Positions 7,621-17,398 are shown, counted from the first letter of the stretch. The stretch: DNA of 64,000 nucleotides from Vibrio neonatus (GCF_024346975.1 NZ_AP024886.1:744001-808000); one strand, 5' to 3'. The notes: generated from the letters alone by a model not told the origin. Numbers and translations: made by a program.

Positions 7621-9288
7621 CTATTCGGTAAAGAAATCGGCAAGCATACCGATCCTTTGCGCCACTTTCTTCGATCTTTGCTGTGACTCACTTAAGGTCA
7701 CAGACAGTTGCTGCAAACTTGACTCCATCGCAGTCGGTAATTCAGGTTCAATAAAGTTATGCGGCAAAGCGCCGTGAAAATCTGAACGCACTTTGGTAAA
7801 CAGCAGTTCGGCTTGCATCAATTGATTCACCGCCTCGTTGGCACGCGCATGCCAAGTTTGATGTTTTTCCACATCTAACCCTGCGTTGGTGACCAAACCT
7901 AGTAATACAGAGCGATTCGCAATATCTTTAATAACAAGGTGATTTTCGCCATCTAATGCAAATTTGAGAGACATCAAATTAGGGTTGTGATTGACATAGC
8001 CATACACATCACCACCACCATGGTTAATGGCATTAACTAACTCAGTGTGTGGCACGTACACATAACGGGTATCGCCTTTGTCGTGCTCAGAGACAGACTG
8101 ATTACTTTGCAATAGCACCAGTTTCACTAAATTACGGGCATTGCCCACACTGTGCGAGCGCCAGTCATCAAGATCAACCTTAAAGCCTTCCTTACCCTTA
8201 CGCAGCAGTCCAGAGGTATGCTCGGACTCTACTTGCATGACGTTAGCATCTTCAATATCAGCTTGAATATCAGCGAGTTCTTCATTGCTATCTTCGATGA
8301 TCTGTAAAATTTCTTTTTGATTAAAGGCGTGTTTTAGCGCAAATTCATGCATGACTTCTCTAACGATAAGGCGCGATGCAGGGCTGTTCCACAAACAATC
8401 TTGAATGAGCAGTAAATCAAGGGCATTGATTTTTTGACGGCCATTAAAAAACGCACTCGCTTTTAATAGTTTCACCGCTTTTTTCCAGCGACGATCTGAC
8501 ACATACAACTCATCTGAGTTAAGTTTGTCTTCGTTTTCTTTGTGGCGAGTTTCGAGCATGGTTTTTAGCTGATACAGCTTGTTAAATACTTCATCAGATA
8601 GTGGCATGCTGTCAAGCTCACTTAACCACTGAGTATACTCTTGGTTTGAAATAGTCAGATCTTCAGGCACTTGCGCCTCTTGCGGCGTGCCAACGGTGAG
8701 CATGCTATGGAAGTTTTGTTTATCTTGAATTCGATTGACGAACACGCGCACCAACATGCGATCGTACAGTGCTTCCAAACCGCTATCTTGATCGGGCAGT
8801 TCATTGGACGCGGAAATTAACAGGCGCATCGGCACTTTTTCAATTTCACTGCCATTTTTAAAGGTCTTTTCGTTCACCACGGTCAACAAGGTGTTTAAGA
8901 TTGCCGGACCTGCTTTCCAAATCTCATCAAGGAACACCACGTTAGCAGTGGGCAAATAACCTTTGGTTAAACGAACATAACGCCCATGATCTTTTAGATC
9001 TTGAATACTGAGCGGCCCAAACACCTCTTCAGGGGTTGAAAAGCGCGTCATTAGGTACTCAAAGTAGCTGCTACTTTCAAAGGCTGAAATGAGACGTTTT
9101 GCAATCAGACTTTTGGCAATTCCCGGCGGTCCCAGCAAAAACACGCTCTCACCGGATAAGGCGGCGAGTAAGCAGAGTTTAATGGTGTGTTCGCGTTCAT
9201 AAACACCTTCCGAAAGCACTTTAACTAATTTATTAATACGTTCGGAACGTAATGCGCGCTGCGCATGAGACACACGGGTGTTTTCCAT
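7621..9288 (-). CDS. ravA: MoxR-family AAA+ ATPase RavA
   Basis: Protein of 555 residues. Walker A GPPGIAKS is at residues 53-60 and Walker B VVFLDE ends at 121-122. The MoxR-type spacing and the ASNELPD sensor-1 region are visible, and the C-terminal third matches the RavA-specific region rather than a generic MoxR protein. It hydrolyses ATP and works with ViaA, encoded 9 bp downstream. In E. coli RavA also binds the inducible lysine decarboxylase; no such gene lies nearby. The gene diverges from the Nudix gene across about 260 bp that would contain both promoters. Confidence 0.93.
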   Translation of the reverse strand: MENTRVSHAQRALRSERINKLVKVLSEGVYEREHTIKLCLLAALSGESVFLLGPPGIAKSLIAKRLISAFESSSYFEYLMTRFSTPEEVFGPLSIQDLKDHGRYVRLTKGYLPTANVVFLDEIWKAGPAILNTLLTVVNEKTFKNGSEIEKVPMRLLISASNELPDQDSGLEALYDRMLVRVFVNRIQDKQNFHSMLTVGTPQEAQVPEDLTISNQEYTQWLSELDSMPLSDEVFNKLYQLKTMLETRHKENEDKLNSDELYVSDRRWKKAVKLLKASAFFNGRQKINALDLLLIQDCLWNSPASRLIVREVMHEFALKHAFNQKEILQIIEDSNEELADIQADIEDANVMQVESEHTSGLLRKGKEGFKVDLDDWRSHSVGNARNLVKLVLLQSNQSVSEHDKGDTRYVYVPHTELVNAINHGGGDVYGYVNHNPNLMSLKFALDGENHLVIKDIANRSVLLGLVTNAGLDVEKHQTWHARANEAVNQLMQAELLFTKVRSDFHGALPHNFIEPELPTAMESSLQQLSVTLSESQQRSKKVAQRIGMLADFFTE

Positions 9289-9546
9289 TCTAAAATTGCT
9301 CCATTAAACTGCTTATTGACCCTGTTTGAGTCTAGTAAAAGTATATGCCACCGCTGGGCTCTTTTCCCTAGTAGGTCTAATAACTTAGCGAGATCTGGCT
9401 CACACTGCAAACTTAGTTTGTAAATGTGTTGTTTAACCTATTCATTCAATACGTTAGTTTGAATGCATGTGCGTTTTTAACGCCAGCGCATTCACCATGA
9501 TTGTAAACACGAATGCCGAAAAATAACCTTAATTGAGTAACAAATC

Positions 9547-10065
9547 ATGCATAAAACTCTGCATAGCTGGAAGAATCTCTCTCTCATTGAAGAACCGTTA
9601 ACTCTGCCCAACGGCGTAGAGGTTGAACACACCTCAATTGTTCACCCTGGCGCGGTGGTTATTTTGGCAAAAACATCACAAAATAAGCTGTTATTGCTCA
9701 ATCAATACCGCCCTTCATTAAAAGACTGGCTTCTAGAAATACCCGCAGGCACGCTCGATCCAAATGAAGATCCACTGACTGCGGCCAAGCGTGAACTGGA
9801 AGAAGAAACCGGATATAGCGCCAAAAAATGGCAAAGTTTTGGCAAACTTACCCCAATGGCGGGATTTTGTAATGAAGTCCAATATCTGTATCTTGCGCAA
9901 GACTTATCATTGACCCAAAGTTTAAGCCAAGATACTGACGAAGTTATCGAGGTGCTTGAGGTTTCCATTGATGATCTGCTGGCTTGGATTCAACAAGATA
10001 AAATCACCGACGCTAAAACAATCGCAACGCTGTCAAAAGCATTACTCAACGGAATATTAAATTAA
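9547..10065 (+). CDS. Nudix hydrolase, ADP-ribose/nucleoside-diphosphate-sugar type
   Basis: Protein of 172 residues with a complete Nudix box at 68-90 (G68, E74, then RELEEETGY at 82-90), matching GX5EX7REUXEEXGU. The preceding strand [21 protein letters not shown] is typical of the ADP-ribose pyrophosphatase subgroup, so the likely substrates are ADP-ribose or related ADP-sugars. The exact substrate cannot be read from sequence. The gene ends 11 bp before the threonine aldolase gene, suggesting cotranscription. Confidence 0.85.
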   Translation: MHKTLHSWKNLSLIEEPLTLPNGVEVEHTSIVHPGAVVILAKTSQNKLLLLNQYRPSLKDWLLEIPAGTLDPNEDPLTAAKRELEEETGYSAKKWQSFGKLTPMAGFCNEVQYLYLAQDLSLTQSLSQDTDEVIEVLEVSIDDLLAWIQQDKITDAKTIATLSKALLNGILN

Positions 10066-10076
10066 AAGGAATAGTC

Positions 10077-11087
10077 ATGGACTTTCGCTCAGATACTGTC
10101 ACCCAACCTACCCAAGCAATGCGCGACGCCATCGCTAACGCCCCTGTAGGTGACGATGTTTACGGGGATGACCCAACCGTTAACGAACTGGAAGCTTGGG
10201 CGGCAAAAACTCATGGGTTTGAAGCTGCGCTGTTTACCTCATCGGGTACACAAGCCAATTTACTGGGCTTAATGTCGCATTGCGGACGTGGCGATGAGTA
10301 TCTTTGTGGTCAGCAAGCGCACAACTTTCGATACGAAGCTGGCGGCGCGGCAGTATTAGGCTCAATTCAGCCACAACCTATCATGAACGAACCTGACGGC
10401 ACTTTGTGTTTTAAAAAGCTTGAAGCGGCCATAAAACCAGACGATTTTCACTGTGCGCAAACTAAATTACTCAGTTTAGAAAACACCATTAATGGCAAAG
10501 TACTGCCGCTTGAGTATTTAGCCCAAGCACGTCAGTTTGTGGATAAACACGGTTTAAAACTGCACCTTGATGGCGCACGTGTTTACAATGCAGCAGTGGC
10601 GTTAGGTGTTGATATTAAAGAAATTGCTCAGCATTTTGACACTATGACAGTGTGCTTATCTAAAGGCTTAGGCGCACCGATTGGCTCTCTTCTCTTAGGT
10701 GACACTGTCACCATAAACAGAGCGCGTCGCATCCGTAAAATGCTTGGCGGCGGCATGCGTCAAGTAGGTTTGCTGGCGGCCGCTGGCAAATTAGCGCTCA
10801 CTGAACAAGTCGCGCAACTGTCGGTCGATCATGCAAACGCGCAAATTCTGGCGCAAGGTTTAGCTAAGCTAAAAGGCTTTCACGTTAAACCTGAACTGGT
10901 ACAAACCAATATCGTGTTTGCCAAGCTTGATGATGCGGTTGATATTGACGCTATTTGCGCCGACTTAGAAAAAGAAGGCATTTTGGTGACCCCAAGTAAC
11001 CCTATTCGCTTTGTGACCCACAAAGACATCAGCGCGGATGATATCAAGCTGTTATTAGAACGTTTGGCAAGCAAATTGAATGATTAA
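10077..11087 (+). CDS. ltaE: Low-specificity L-threonine aldolase
   Basis: PLP-dependent fold-type I enzyme of 336 residues that cleaves L-threonine and L-allo-threonine to glycine and acetaldehyde. [12 protein letters not shown] at the N terminus is highly typical of the family. Asp165 (LHLDGAR) should bind the pyridine nitrogen, and Lys196 (LSKGLGAP) should form the Schiff base. It follows the Nudix gene by 11 bp and ends in an intrinsic terminator. With kbl-tdh near 59-61 kb, the window encodes two separate threonine-to-glycine routes. Confidence 0.93.
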   Translation: MDFRSDTVTQPTQAMRDAIANAPVGDDVYGDDPTVNELEAWAAKTHGFEAALFTSSGTQANLLGLMSHCGRGDEYLCGQQAHNFRYEAGGAAVLGSIQPQPIMNEPDGTLCFKKLEAAIKPDDFHCAQTKLLSLENTINGKVLPLEYLAQARQFVDKHGLKLHLDGARVYNAAVALGVDIKEIAQHFDTMTVCLSKGLGAPIGSLLLGDTVTINRARRIRKMLGGGMRQVGLLAAAGKLALTEQVAQLSVDHANAQILAQGLAKLKGFHVKPELVQTNIVFAKLDDAVDIDAICADLEKEGILVTPSNPIRFVTHKDISADDIKLLLERLASKLND

Positions 11088-11130
11088 GCTCTAAGAAAAT
11101 AATAAATAAACTATTAATAAATAAGAAAAA

Positions 11131-11161
11131 ACCGTCGTTATCTGCGATAGATAACGGCGGT
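11131..11161. terminator. Intrinsic terminator between ltaE and the DEAD-box gene
   Basis: A 13-bp stem (11131-11143 with 11149-11161, one G-T wobble) closes a 5-base loop. A-rich sequence lies on the left and T-rich on the right. It can terminate ltaE and probably the convergent helicase gene. Confidence 0.85.
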
Positions 11162-11212
11162 TTTATTGTTTTTATAGCCAGATGCTATGCTCGACGCTAT
11201 TAGTTAACCCTA

Positions 11213-12481
11213 TTAACGGCGGCGATTCTTACCACGATTTTTATGAACGCCTAATTTTGCTTTCAGCTTACGTTTTTCAGAGCTGCGACTGCGACGAGGC
11301 GCATTTTCTTCAAACACTTCTGAATCTGGGCTTGGCTCAAATCCGGCTAACCACTCTTGCGGTAATTTCTGATCCAGCAATCGCTCAATGGCTTCTAAAA
11401 GATATTGCTCGTTGTGACTCATCAAAGACACCGCATGCCCCACATTGCCAGCACGGCCACTGCGACCAATGCGGTGCACATAATCTTCGGCTTTGTATGG
11501 CATATCATAGTTGATGACGTGTTCTAACTCTTTAACATCAATGCCACGAGCGGCCACATCCGTTGCCACCAGCGCGCGCACTTTGCCTGCTTTAAACTCA
11601 TCTAACGCGCGCTGTCTTGCGCCTTGGCTTTTATCACCATGAATGGAAGCAGCTTGGATGCCATCCAGTTTTAGCTCTTTTGCCAGTGCTTCGGCGCCCT
11701 CTTTGGTTCGAGTAAACACCAGTACTTGTTGCCAATTACGCGAACCAATTAGATACGACAACAATTCACGTTTACGCTTTTTATCTACGGGATAAACGAT
11801 TTGTTCAACACTGTCCGCTGTTGAGTTGGCAGGGCTTACTTCCACTTCAACTGGGTTATTTAAGATTTTGTACGCAAGATTTTTAACCGCTTTTTTAAAG
11901 GTTGCGGAGAAAAACAGAGTTTGACGGTCACTGTTTAGCTTTTGCAGAATGCGTTTAATATCGGGCATAAAACCCATATCCAACATGCGGTCTGCTTCAT
12001 CAAGCACTAAATACTGGGTGTATTGCAAAGTGAGGTTTTTATTAAACAGATGATCAAGTAACCTTCCGGGAGTGGCGATTAAAATATCACAGCCACGATT
12101 AAGATTAGTCACTTGCACATTAAAGCTTGTGCCGCCGTACACCACCACGGTTTTTAGCTCCGTCGGCTTAGCATACTCAGTAATAGCATCAAACACTTGC
12201 TGCGCCAGCTCACGCGTTGGCACTAAAACGAGAGCTTTGACTTTGCATTGTGACTGCGGATTATGAGCGGTGATCTCACCCATCAGCTTTTGAATGATCG
12301 GCAATCCAAAAGCGGCTGTTTTGCCAGTACCTGTTTGCGCCGCGGCTAATACGTCTCGTCCCTCAAGTACATGCGGAATGCCTTCGGCTTGTACCGGTGT
12401 TGGTGTCACTATGTTCAGTTTCTCTAAGTGTTCAACAAGAGATGTTTCAAGACCAAGGTCGGCAAATTGGGATGCAGGCAT
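11213..12481 (-). CDS. DEAD-box ATP-dependent RNA helicase, RhlE-like
   Basis: Protein of 422 residues with the helicase motifs in order: Q motif (Q31), motif I AQTGTGKT (48-55), PTRELA (about 88-93), DEAD (161-164), SAT (192-194) and HRIGRSGR in the second RecA domain. The C-terminal 40 residues are basic (SRSSEKRKLKAKLG, then NRGKNRRR), suited to RNA binding. It should remodel RNA in ribosome assembly or mRNA decay. It resembles RhlE/SrmB-type proteins, and I cannot fix the exact orthologue. A second RhlE-type gene lies 2.8 kb away on the other strand. Confidence 0.88.
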   Translation of the reverse strand: MPASQFADLGLETSLVEHLEKLNIVTPTPVQAEGIPHVLEGRDVLAAAQTGTGKTAAFGLPIIQKLMGEITAHNPQSQCKVKALVLVPTRELAQQVFDAITEYAKPTELKTVVVYGGTSFNVQVTNLNRGCDILIATPGRLLDHLFNKNLTLQYTQYLVLDEADRMLDMGFMPDIKRILQKLNSDRQTLFFSATFKKAVKNLAYKILNNPVEVEVSPANSTADSVEQIVYPVDKKRKRELLSYLIGSRNWQQVLVFTRTKEGAEALAKELKLDGIQAASIHGDKSQGARQRALDEFKAGKVRALVATDVAARGIDVKELEHVINYDMPYKAEDYVHRIGRSGRAGNVGHAVSLMSHNEQYLLEAIERLLDQKLPQEWLAGFEPSPDSEVFEENAPRRSRSSEKRKLKAKLGVHKNRGKNRRR

Positions 12482-12519
12482 ACAGGATTCCGTTGGATGT
12501 TTTCTTTAAGGCAGGGATT

Positions 12520-13116
12520 CTACTTTAATTTAGCCTCAGTTACAGCCTCTATCACCTCTGGATAAAAATCGAGAAAGACTTGGTCAAGCGTTTGATAGTG
12601 CTGTTGTAATGTTGCAAAGCAATCAGCCAATGGCGCCATTCTAACACTGCGTAGCGACATGCGGCTAAGGGCAAAGCCGATGTTGTCCAGATCTTGATAA
12701 GAATAAATCCAACCGCCGTCCCACATGCTAGTGACCACTTTTTGATAACGCTCAGGAAGAATGATATCCGGCGCAGAATGAATGAACTTAGGATGCGTCA
12801 ATTGCTCGGCATGCTCACAAAACTGAGTTAGTGAATGTTGATGAAACTTATCCCAATGCCGCACAAGGCAGTGATCCCAAAACACATCTAGTGCTATCGG
12901 TGAAAAGCGGCGACGTTCGCCAAACAAAGGCTTGATGGCGACAATTGCAGGGTGACTGTCGGTATAACTGTCGATAAATCGATGTAAGCGAATACCATGA
13001 GTCACCTTTGGCGGATAATGCCTTTGCGGGTTACCGCGCACAAAATCCCCCAGCAGGTTGCCTAATAGACTGCTATTGCTCACATGCGCTAAATGTAAAT
13101 GGCCTAAAAAGTTCAT
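12520..13116 (-). CDS. acpH: Acyl carrier protein phosphodiesterase AcpH
   Basis: Protein of 198 residues starting MNFLGHLHLAH, typical of AcpH, an HD-fold hydrolase that removes the 4'-phosphopantetheine prosthetic group from holo-ACP. The segment GNLLGDFVRG around residues 19-28 and HRFIDSYTDSH around 46-56 contain the conserved His/Asp residues expected to bind metal. It lies 38 bp upstream of the DEAD-box gene on the same strand and may share its transcript. Confidence 0.9.
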   Translation of the reverse strand: MNFLGHLHLAHVSNSSLLGNLLGDFVRGNPQRHYPPKVTHGIRLHRFIDSYTDSHPAIVAIKPLFGERRRFSPIALDVFWDHCLVRHWDKFHQHSLTQFCEHAEQLTHPKFIHSAPDIILPERYQKVVTSMWDGGWIYSYQDLDNIGFALSRMSLRSVRMAPLADCFATLQQHYQTLDQVFLDFYPEVIEAVTEAKLK

Positions 13117-13207
13117 TCTTTGACTTTATTTCCTTAGATTACTGCCACTTTAAAGCCAACAGCAGGTTATATCTATGTCGATACCTAGAGACGCAAGCAC
13201 AACCTAC

Positions 13208-13750
13208 TTAATCAAACAGTTCGATGACCAACTTGTTGTCTCTAATCACCAGATTAGGTTCAGCCGATTTAATCAGTGCTTCTTGCAGTACGTGGCTATC
13301 GAGCTTATACACCGGCTTTTGCGATAAGCCATAGCCAATCATAGAAACCGCAGGCTTGATAAGCCGTTTAATGTCTGCCGGTAATGGCGTGCCATTTTCG
13401 GTAAATTGTTCAAGCCGGATGGATTGTAGAAAGACCTCACCTGTTTTGGCATCGTAATGTGGCACTGCGCTAAATTCGAGATCCAAATCTAAACGTTGTT
13501 TTGGCGAATCAAACAGTTGAACGTTCGCCACAGTATTGGCAAATACCGCGACTCGGTCGGCATCACTGCGCCCAATTTTGACCGCAAGATCTGTCACCGA
13601 AACTTGCGCATACATTAGGTTTTCAACGCCAACCGATTGATTAAAGCTGACGTTATCGTGCAAATAATCGGTCATTTCTTGCTCCGTTACGCTATAACTG
13701 GCACACCCGCCCAGCATAATGCTGAAGATAAGTAGAAACATCTGCGACAT
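13208..13750 (-). CDS. YceB-like DUF1439 lipoprotein
   Basis: Putative lipoprotein with a DUF1439 (YceB-like) body of about 160 residues; function unknown. The start at 13750 gives a short signal peptide, SQMFLLIFSIMLGGC, with the lipobox Cys near residue 15. A longer frame from an ATG at 13897 would add 49 residues containing a 15-bp in-frame tandem repeat (LPLTR-type) and would place the lipobox unusually deep. The longer start has a slightly better ribosome site, so the choice is not certain. It is predicted to be anchored to the inner or outer membrane, facing the periplasm. Confidence 0.72.
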   Translation of the reverse strand: MSQMFLLIFSIMLGGCASYSVTEQEMTDYLHDNVSFNQSVGVENLMYAQVSVTDLAVKIGRSDADRVAVFANTVANVQLFDSPKQRLDLDLEFSAVPHYDAKTGEVFLQSIRLEQFTENGTPLPADIKRLIKPAVSMIGYGLSQKPVYKLDSHVLQEALIKSAEPNLVIRDNKLVIELFD

Positions 13751-14237
13751 AGAAAGACGCACTTTTTGCAAACTTTTGAATCGCGACCATCGCGACCTTG
13801 CTAATGGCAACCTTGTTAATGGCAACCTTGCTTTGCGTAGCAATATCAAAGGCAACTGTGATAGCCATTGGTACTGATGTTTTCTCTTTTTATTCATTGA
13901 TATTCGCTCTATCGTGCCATCGCAGATCTTTACAGCTAAGTGTTAATCTCAATAACTGTCAAGGAAGGTTATATACTTTGCTCGGTGATGGTTAAGTTAC
14001 ACCATCAAATAAAGGACTTAGCCTGATAAAACTGGCTTGGTATTGACAATAACAGAGCTTAATTTCAGGTATTCTCCGTGCACACTTTAAAATAACATGT
14101 GAAATAACGAATAATTGTCCATATAACAAGCATCTGAACGAAATGTTAGTTTCTGTTTTACGTGCTTACTTTGCGTCACGTTACACTATTCAAATCAACA
14201 TACTATTTATACGAATACATTAAGAGCTATAGGCAAG
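13751..14237. other. Divergent intergenic region, lipoprotein gene to pgpB-like gene
   Basis: Besides the 15-bp repeat, this stretch should hold the promoters of the two divergent genes. A TTGACA occurs at 14043-14048, but no well-spaced -10 follows. No RNA gene or further ORF is supported. Confidence 0.4.
13795..13829. repeat. 15-bp tandem repeat upstream of the DUF1439 gene
   Basis: Two nearly identical 15-bp units (ACCTTGCTAATGGCA, ACCTTGTTAATGGCA) are followed by a partial third (ACCTTGCTT). They lie in the possible N-terminal extension of the lipoprotein gene. Confidence 0.7.
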
Positions 14238-14960
14238 ATGAATTTACAGTACTGGAAAAATAATATTAGTGGTCTTTTAGTGGTGGGCGTTTTTCTCATT
14301 GCCGTTGCCATCTTTACCTCATTAATTCCTTCAATCGATCTATTAAGCTCAGATTCAAGTGTATTAGGGGCGATATTTACCTATCTAACCTACTCTGCAG
14401 GCTCACAAGGATTCTTAATTACGCTGGCTATTTTAGTCATTGCTATTGCGCTAAAAACGCCAACTAAAAAACGTCTGTTCATTTTAATGGTGCAGCTTGG
14501 CGTATTACTGGTGCTCTCTTTTGGCGCAAAATCACTGCTTAAAAAAGTGACCCAAAGCCCTCGACCTTACACCGAAGCAATAACACAACTGCATTTGGTC
14601 GATTCCCCGCAAGATTTTTATCATCTGGATATGCCAGATCAAAATGCGGTCATTGAGCAAGCCTCAAACAGCGGCGTATCGCACTGGCGCACCATTCACT
14701 GGCAAGGTGAGACAGATTACTCGTTCCCATCTGGGCATACTGTATTTGTGGCGCTGTGTTTATTCTTCTTTGGCGGTTTATTTGTGCAACGTAAACAATA
14801 TCTTGCCCTATCTATTTTATTGCTATGGGGATTAGGCGTTGCGTACAGTCGTTTGTGGCTTGGCATGCATAGACCCGAAGATCTTATTGGCTCTGCGCTG
14901 GTGGTTGGGGCGATCGCAATATTTATTCCCGCTCCTTCATCGCGTAAACCTTCGGCTTAA
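14238..14960 (+). CDS. PAP2-family phosphatase, PgpB-like
   Basis: Integral membrane lipid phosphatase of 240 residues with about six hydrophobic segments. All three signature motifs are visible: K-X6-RP (KKVTQSPRP, ending near 110), PSGH (164-167) and SRxxxGMHxxxD (204-214, ending HRPED). The catalytic His residues face the periplasm in this family. Likely substrates are phosphatidylglycerophosphate or undecaprenyl pyrophosphate. The long loop between motifs 1 and 2 suits PgpB. The gene stands alone. Confidence 0.88.
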   Translation: MNLQYWKNNISGLLVVGVFLIAVAIFTSLIPSIDLLSSDSSVLGAIFTYLTYSAGSQGFLITLAILVIAIALKTPTKKRLFILMVQLGVLLVLSFGAKSLLKKVTQSPRPYTEAITQLHLVDSPQDFYHLDMPDQNAVIEQASNSGVSHWRTIHWQGETDYSFPSGHTVFVALCLFFFGGLFVQRKQYLALSILLLWGLGVAYSRLWLGMHRPEDLIGSALVVGAIAIFIPAPSSRKPSA

Positions 14961-15130
14961 TTTAGGTTACTTCACAATAAAGAAGGTTAAAGGGCAATTT
15001 GTCACTAAGTTACCCTTTTTCATCGATTAAAAAGCGCTGTTGTTCTCTACAGGATAGATTCTTATTGATGTATCCGCTGAAAGAACGCAAAATAGCGCTC
15101 CTTCCCAAGAAGGTGAGCGTTTTGTACTTT

Positions 15131-15180
15131 ATACCAATCGTACTAAATAACGGGTCATTCTAGCTTGTTGTGATTGGTAT
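15131..15180. repeat. Inverted repeat ATACCAATC / GATTGGTAT upstream of rhlE
   Basis: Nine-base perfect arms (15131-15139 and 15172-15180) are separated by 32 bases. It lies 75-124 bp before the rhlE start, in a 294-bp gap that otherwise holds a weak hairpin (14989-15018) after the phosphatase gene. It may be a dispersed repeat or an operator. Confidence 0.5.
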
Positions 15181-15254
15181 TATTCAACTACGCTCCTACT
15201 AGTTTCTTAGTTTGCAGGCAAATCCGCCTCCACCCTTTCACATCGAGAACATCT

Positions 15255-16742
15255 ATGAGTTTTGACTCCCTTGGTCTATCTGCCCCTATTCTTCGCGCTA
15301 TTGACGATCTAGGTTATACAAAGGCATCTCCTATTCAAGAGAAAGCCATCCCTGCCATTATTGCAGGTAAAGACGTCATGGCAGCAGCGCAAACCGGTAC
15401 CGGTAAAACCGGCGGTTTTAGCTTGCCATTGTTAGAAAGATTAAGCTCAGGCCCAAGACCTAAGGGAAATCATGTACGCGCGTTAATATTGACCCCGACT
15501 CGTGAATTAGCGGCGCAAGTGCATGACAGTGTTGTTCAATACAGCGCGCACCTAGAAACCACATCTACAGTGGTATTTGGCGGCGTTAAAATTAACCCGC
15601 AAATGCTCAATCTGCGCAAAGGTTGTGATGTTTTGGTGGCAACGCCCGGTCGTTTGTTAGATTTGCATAGCCAAAACGCGGTGAAATTTTCGCAGCTAGA
15701 AGTGTTAGTGCTAGATGAAGCTGACCGCATGCTGGATATGGGCTTCTTTCGCGACATAAAGCGAATTCTTGATTTACTGCCAAAACAGCGTCAAAACTTG
15801 CTGTTTTCTGCCACTTTCTCCCCAGAAATTCGTGATTTGGCACGTGGCTTGGTTAATAACCCTGTTGAAGTATCAGTAAACCCGCCTAACTCAACCACTC
15901 AACTGGTTGAACAAAGTATTTATGTTTCTGATAAAAAACAAAAATCAGCTATCTTGGCGAATTTGATCAAACAAGGTGATTGGCAACAGGTGTTGGTGTT
16001 TAGCAAAACTAAGCACGGCGCAAACCGCCTCGCACGCTTTTTAGAAGCAGAAAACATCTCTGCATTGCCTATTCACGGCAATAAGAGCCAAGGCGCTCGT
16101 ACCAAAGCGTTGGAAGAATTTAAAACAGGCAAGATCCGCGTATTAGTAGCGACCGATATCGCTGCGCGTGGTTTAGATATCCCTCAATTGCCTCAAGTGG
16201 TTAACTTTGATTTACCACATGTATCTGAAGACTATGTACACCGCATTGGTCGTACTGGTCGCGCAGGAGAAACAGGCAAAGCTTATTCACTGGTGTGTGC
16301 AGACGAAGCCAAAGAATTGTTCGCTATTGAACGCTTGATTGGCAAAGTGCTTGAGCGTCACGTTATGCCAGGCTTCCAACCCGTCAATCCACTTCCTGAA
16401 TCCAGACTGGATACTCGCCCTATTCGCCCGAAAAAGCCTAAGAAACCAAGAACCGGTCATAAAGATGGACAACGCTCGGCGGACAATGCCAGCGGACATA
16501 AGCCTGCCAATAAAAACAGACGTCACTCGTCGGCGCGTAAACCGCAATCTGCTGGGCAAAATAGTGCACAAACTAACGCACCTGCAAACAAAAATTCCGG
16601 CAACGGTAATTCGGCATCGACAGCTAATGAGGGTGCAAATAAGTCAAGAAGAGGCCGACGCCCACAACGTAATCATAATGCGTCAGGCAATCAAGCAAAT
16701 AGAAGTAACGCAAATAAGAGCGGTGCAAATAATCATCGCTAA
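15255..16742 (+). CDS. rhlE: DEAD-box ATP-dependent RNA helicase RhlE
   Basis: Protein of 495 residues beginning [12 protein letters not shown], typical of RhlE. Motif I AQTGTGKT (45-52), PTRELA (81-86), DEAD (154-157), SAT and [10 protein letters not shown] are present. After about residue 385 comes a roughly 110-residue tail rich in Asn, Lys, Ser and Arg, ending in SGANNHR; such disordered basic tails promote RNA binding. The ATG at 15255 is chosen because the family's N terminus begins there. The frame stays open upstream to 15174 but that part is not family-like. Expected role: ribosome maturation, RNA remodelling and cold tolerance. Confidence 0.92.
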   Translation: MSFDSLGLSAPILRAIDDLGYTKASPIQEKAIPAIIAGKDVMAAAQTGTGKTGGFSLPLLERLSSGPRPKGNHVRALILTPTRELAAQVHDSVVQYSAHLETTSTVVFGGVKINPQMLNLRKGCDVLVATPGRLLDLHSQNAVKFSQLEVLVLDEADRMLDMGFFRDIKRILDLLPKQRQNLLFSATFSPEIRDLARGLVNNPVEVSVNPPNSTTQLVEQSIYVSDKKQKSAILANLIKQGDWQQVLVFSKTKHGANRLARFLEAENISALPIHGNKSQGARTKALEEFKTGKIRVLVATDIAARGLDIPQLPQVVNFDLPHVSEDYVHRIGRTGRAGETGKAYSLVCADEAKELFAIERLIGKVLERHVMPGFQPVNPLPESRLDTRPIRPKKPKKPRTGHKDGQRSADNASGHKPANKNRRHSSARKPQSAGQNSAQTNAPANKNSGNGNSASTANEGANKSRRGRRPQRNHNASGNQANRSNANKSGANNHR

Positions 16743-16797
16743 GACATACGCCCGACTAGCGTAACAGTTGCCGTTATTTTTGTTGCTATTGCTGTTA

Positions 16798-17187
16798 TTA
16801 CTTGGCCTGCTTTCTTAAGTGTCGATTCGAAACATTTTGTTTTGGCACTTCAGGGGCAGGCTTTTTTTCATGCCTTAAATGTCGAATAGCTAATAGAGGA
16901 TGCTTTAATAGCATTCGAGGGCCAGAAAAACGCATCACCGCTCTCATCTGCTCTTTTTGCTCAGGTCGATAGCAATGCACAGGACATCGATTACAAGTCG
17001 GTTTATTTTGTCCAAATACGCAGCGATCTAATTTTGTTTTTGCGTAGTCACTAAGTTCGTTACACTCACCGCATAAGCCATGTACCGTTTGGTGGTGTTT
17101 TGCGCAGTAGATCTTAATCATGGCATGCACAGTTTTGTGCTCTTTTAGCAACTCACCGCTTAAAATCTCGTCTAACTGTTTTTGCAT
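16798..17187 (-). CDS. ygbA: Nitrous-oxide-stimulated-promoter family protein (YgbA-like)
   Basis: Cysteine-rich protein of about 129 residues of the YgbA_NO family. Four Cys around 45-70, arranged as C..GLCGEC and then CNRCPVHC, suggest metal or Fe-S binding. Enterobacterial ygbA is induced by nitric oxide through NsrR and is linked to recovery from nitrosative stress. An imperfect inverted repeat at 17204-17226, just upstream, resembles an NsrR site. I prefer the ATG at 17187, with GAG about 10 bases upstream; a TTG two codons earlier is also possible. The C-terminal 30 residues are basic. Confidence 0.85.
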   Translation of the reverse strand: MQKQLDEILSGELLKEHKTVHAMIKIYCAKHHQTVHGLCGECNELSDYAKTKLDRCVFGQNKPTCNRCPVHCYRPEQKEQMRAVMRFSGPRMLLKHPLLAIRHLRHEKKPAPEVPKQNVSNRHLRKQAK

Positions 17188-17203
17188 TGCCAAATCTCAT
17201 ACC

Positions 17204-17226
17204 GATACATACATTTAGTATATACC
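17204..17226. promoter_or_regulatory. Candidate NsrR-like operator upstream of ygbA
   Basis: The imperfect dyad GATACATAC-ATTTA-GTATATACC has 7 of 9 arm pairs matching. Read on the gene's strand, AAGGTATATACTAAATGTATGTA resembles the NsrR consensus of AAGATGCATTT half-sites. It lies about 17 bp before the start codon, where a repressor could block transcription or initiation. Confidence 0.4.
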
Positions 17227-17377
17227 TTTAACCTTCTTAAAAACTATCAACCACTTCCATTTTTGCTACAGGCTCATGCCATAACTGTTCAATAAACCCT
17301 CACCTAAGCCTTTTGTACACAGCGCCTCTGCGTTTTAATCAAAAATTAACGAAATATTTATCACTATTATTGAAATA

Positions 17378-17398
17378 CTTAGCTGTGTTTTAGCTAAG
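17378..17398. promoter_or_regulatory. Small dyad upstream of yejA
   Basis: CTTAGCT and AGCTAAG are perfect 7-bp arms separated by 7 bases, 80 bp before the yejA start. It is a possible operator; no regulator family is recognisable. Confidence 0.35.
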
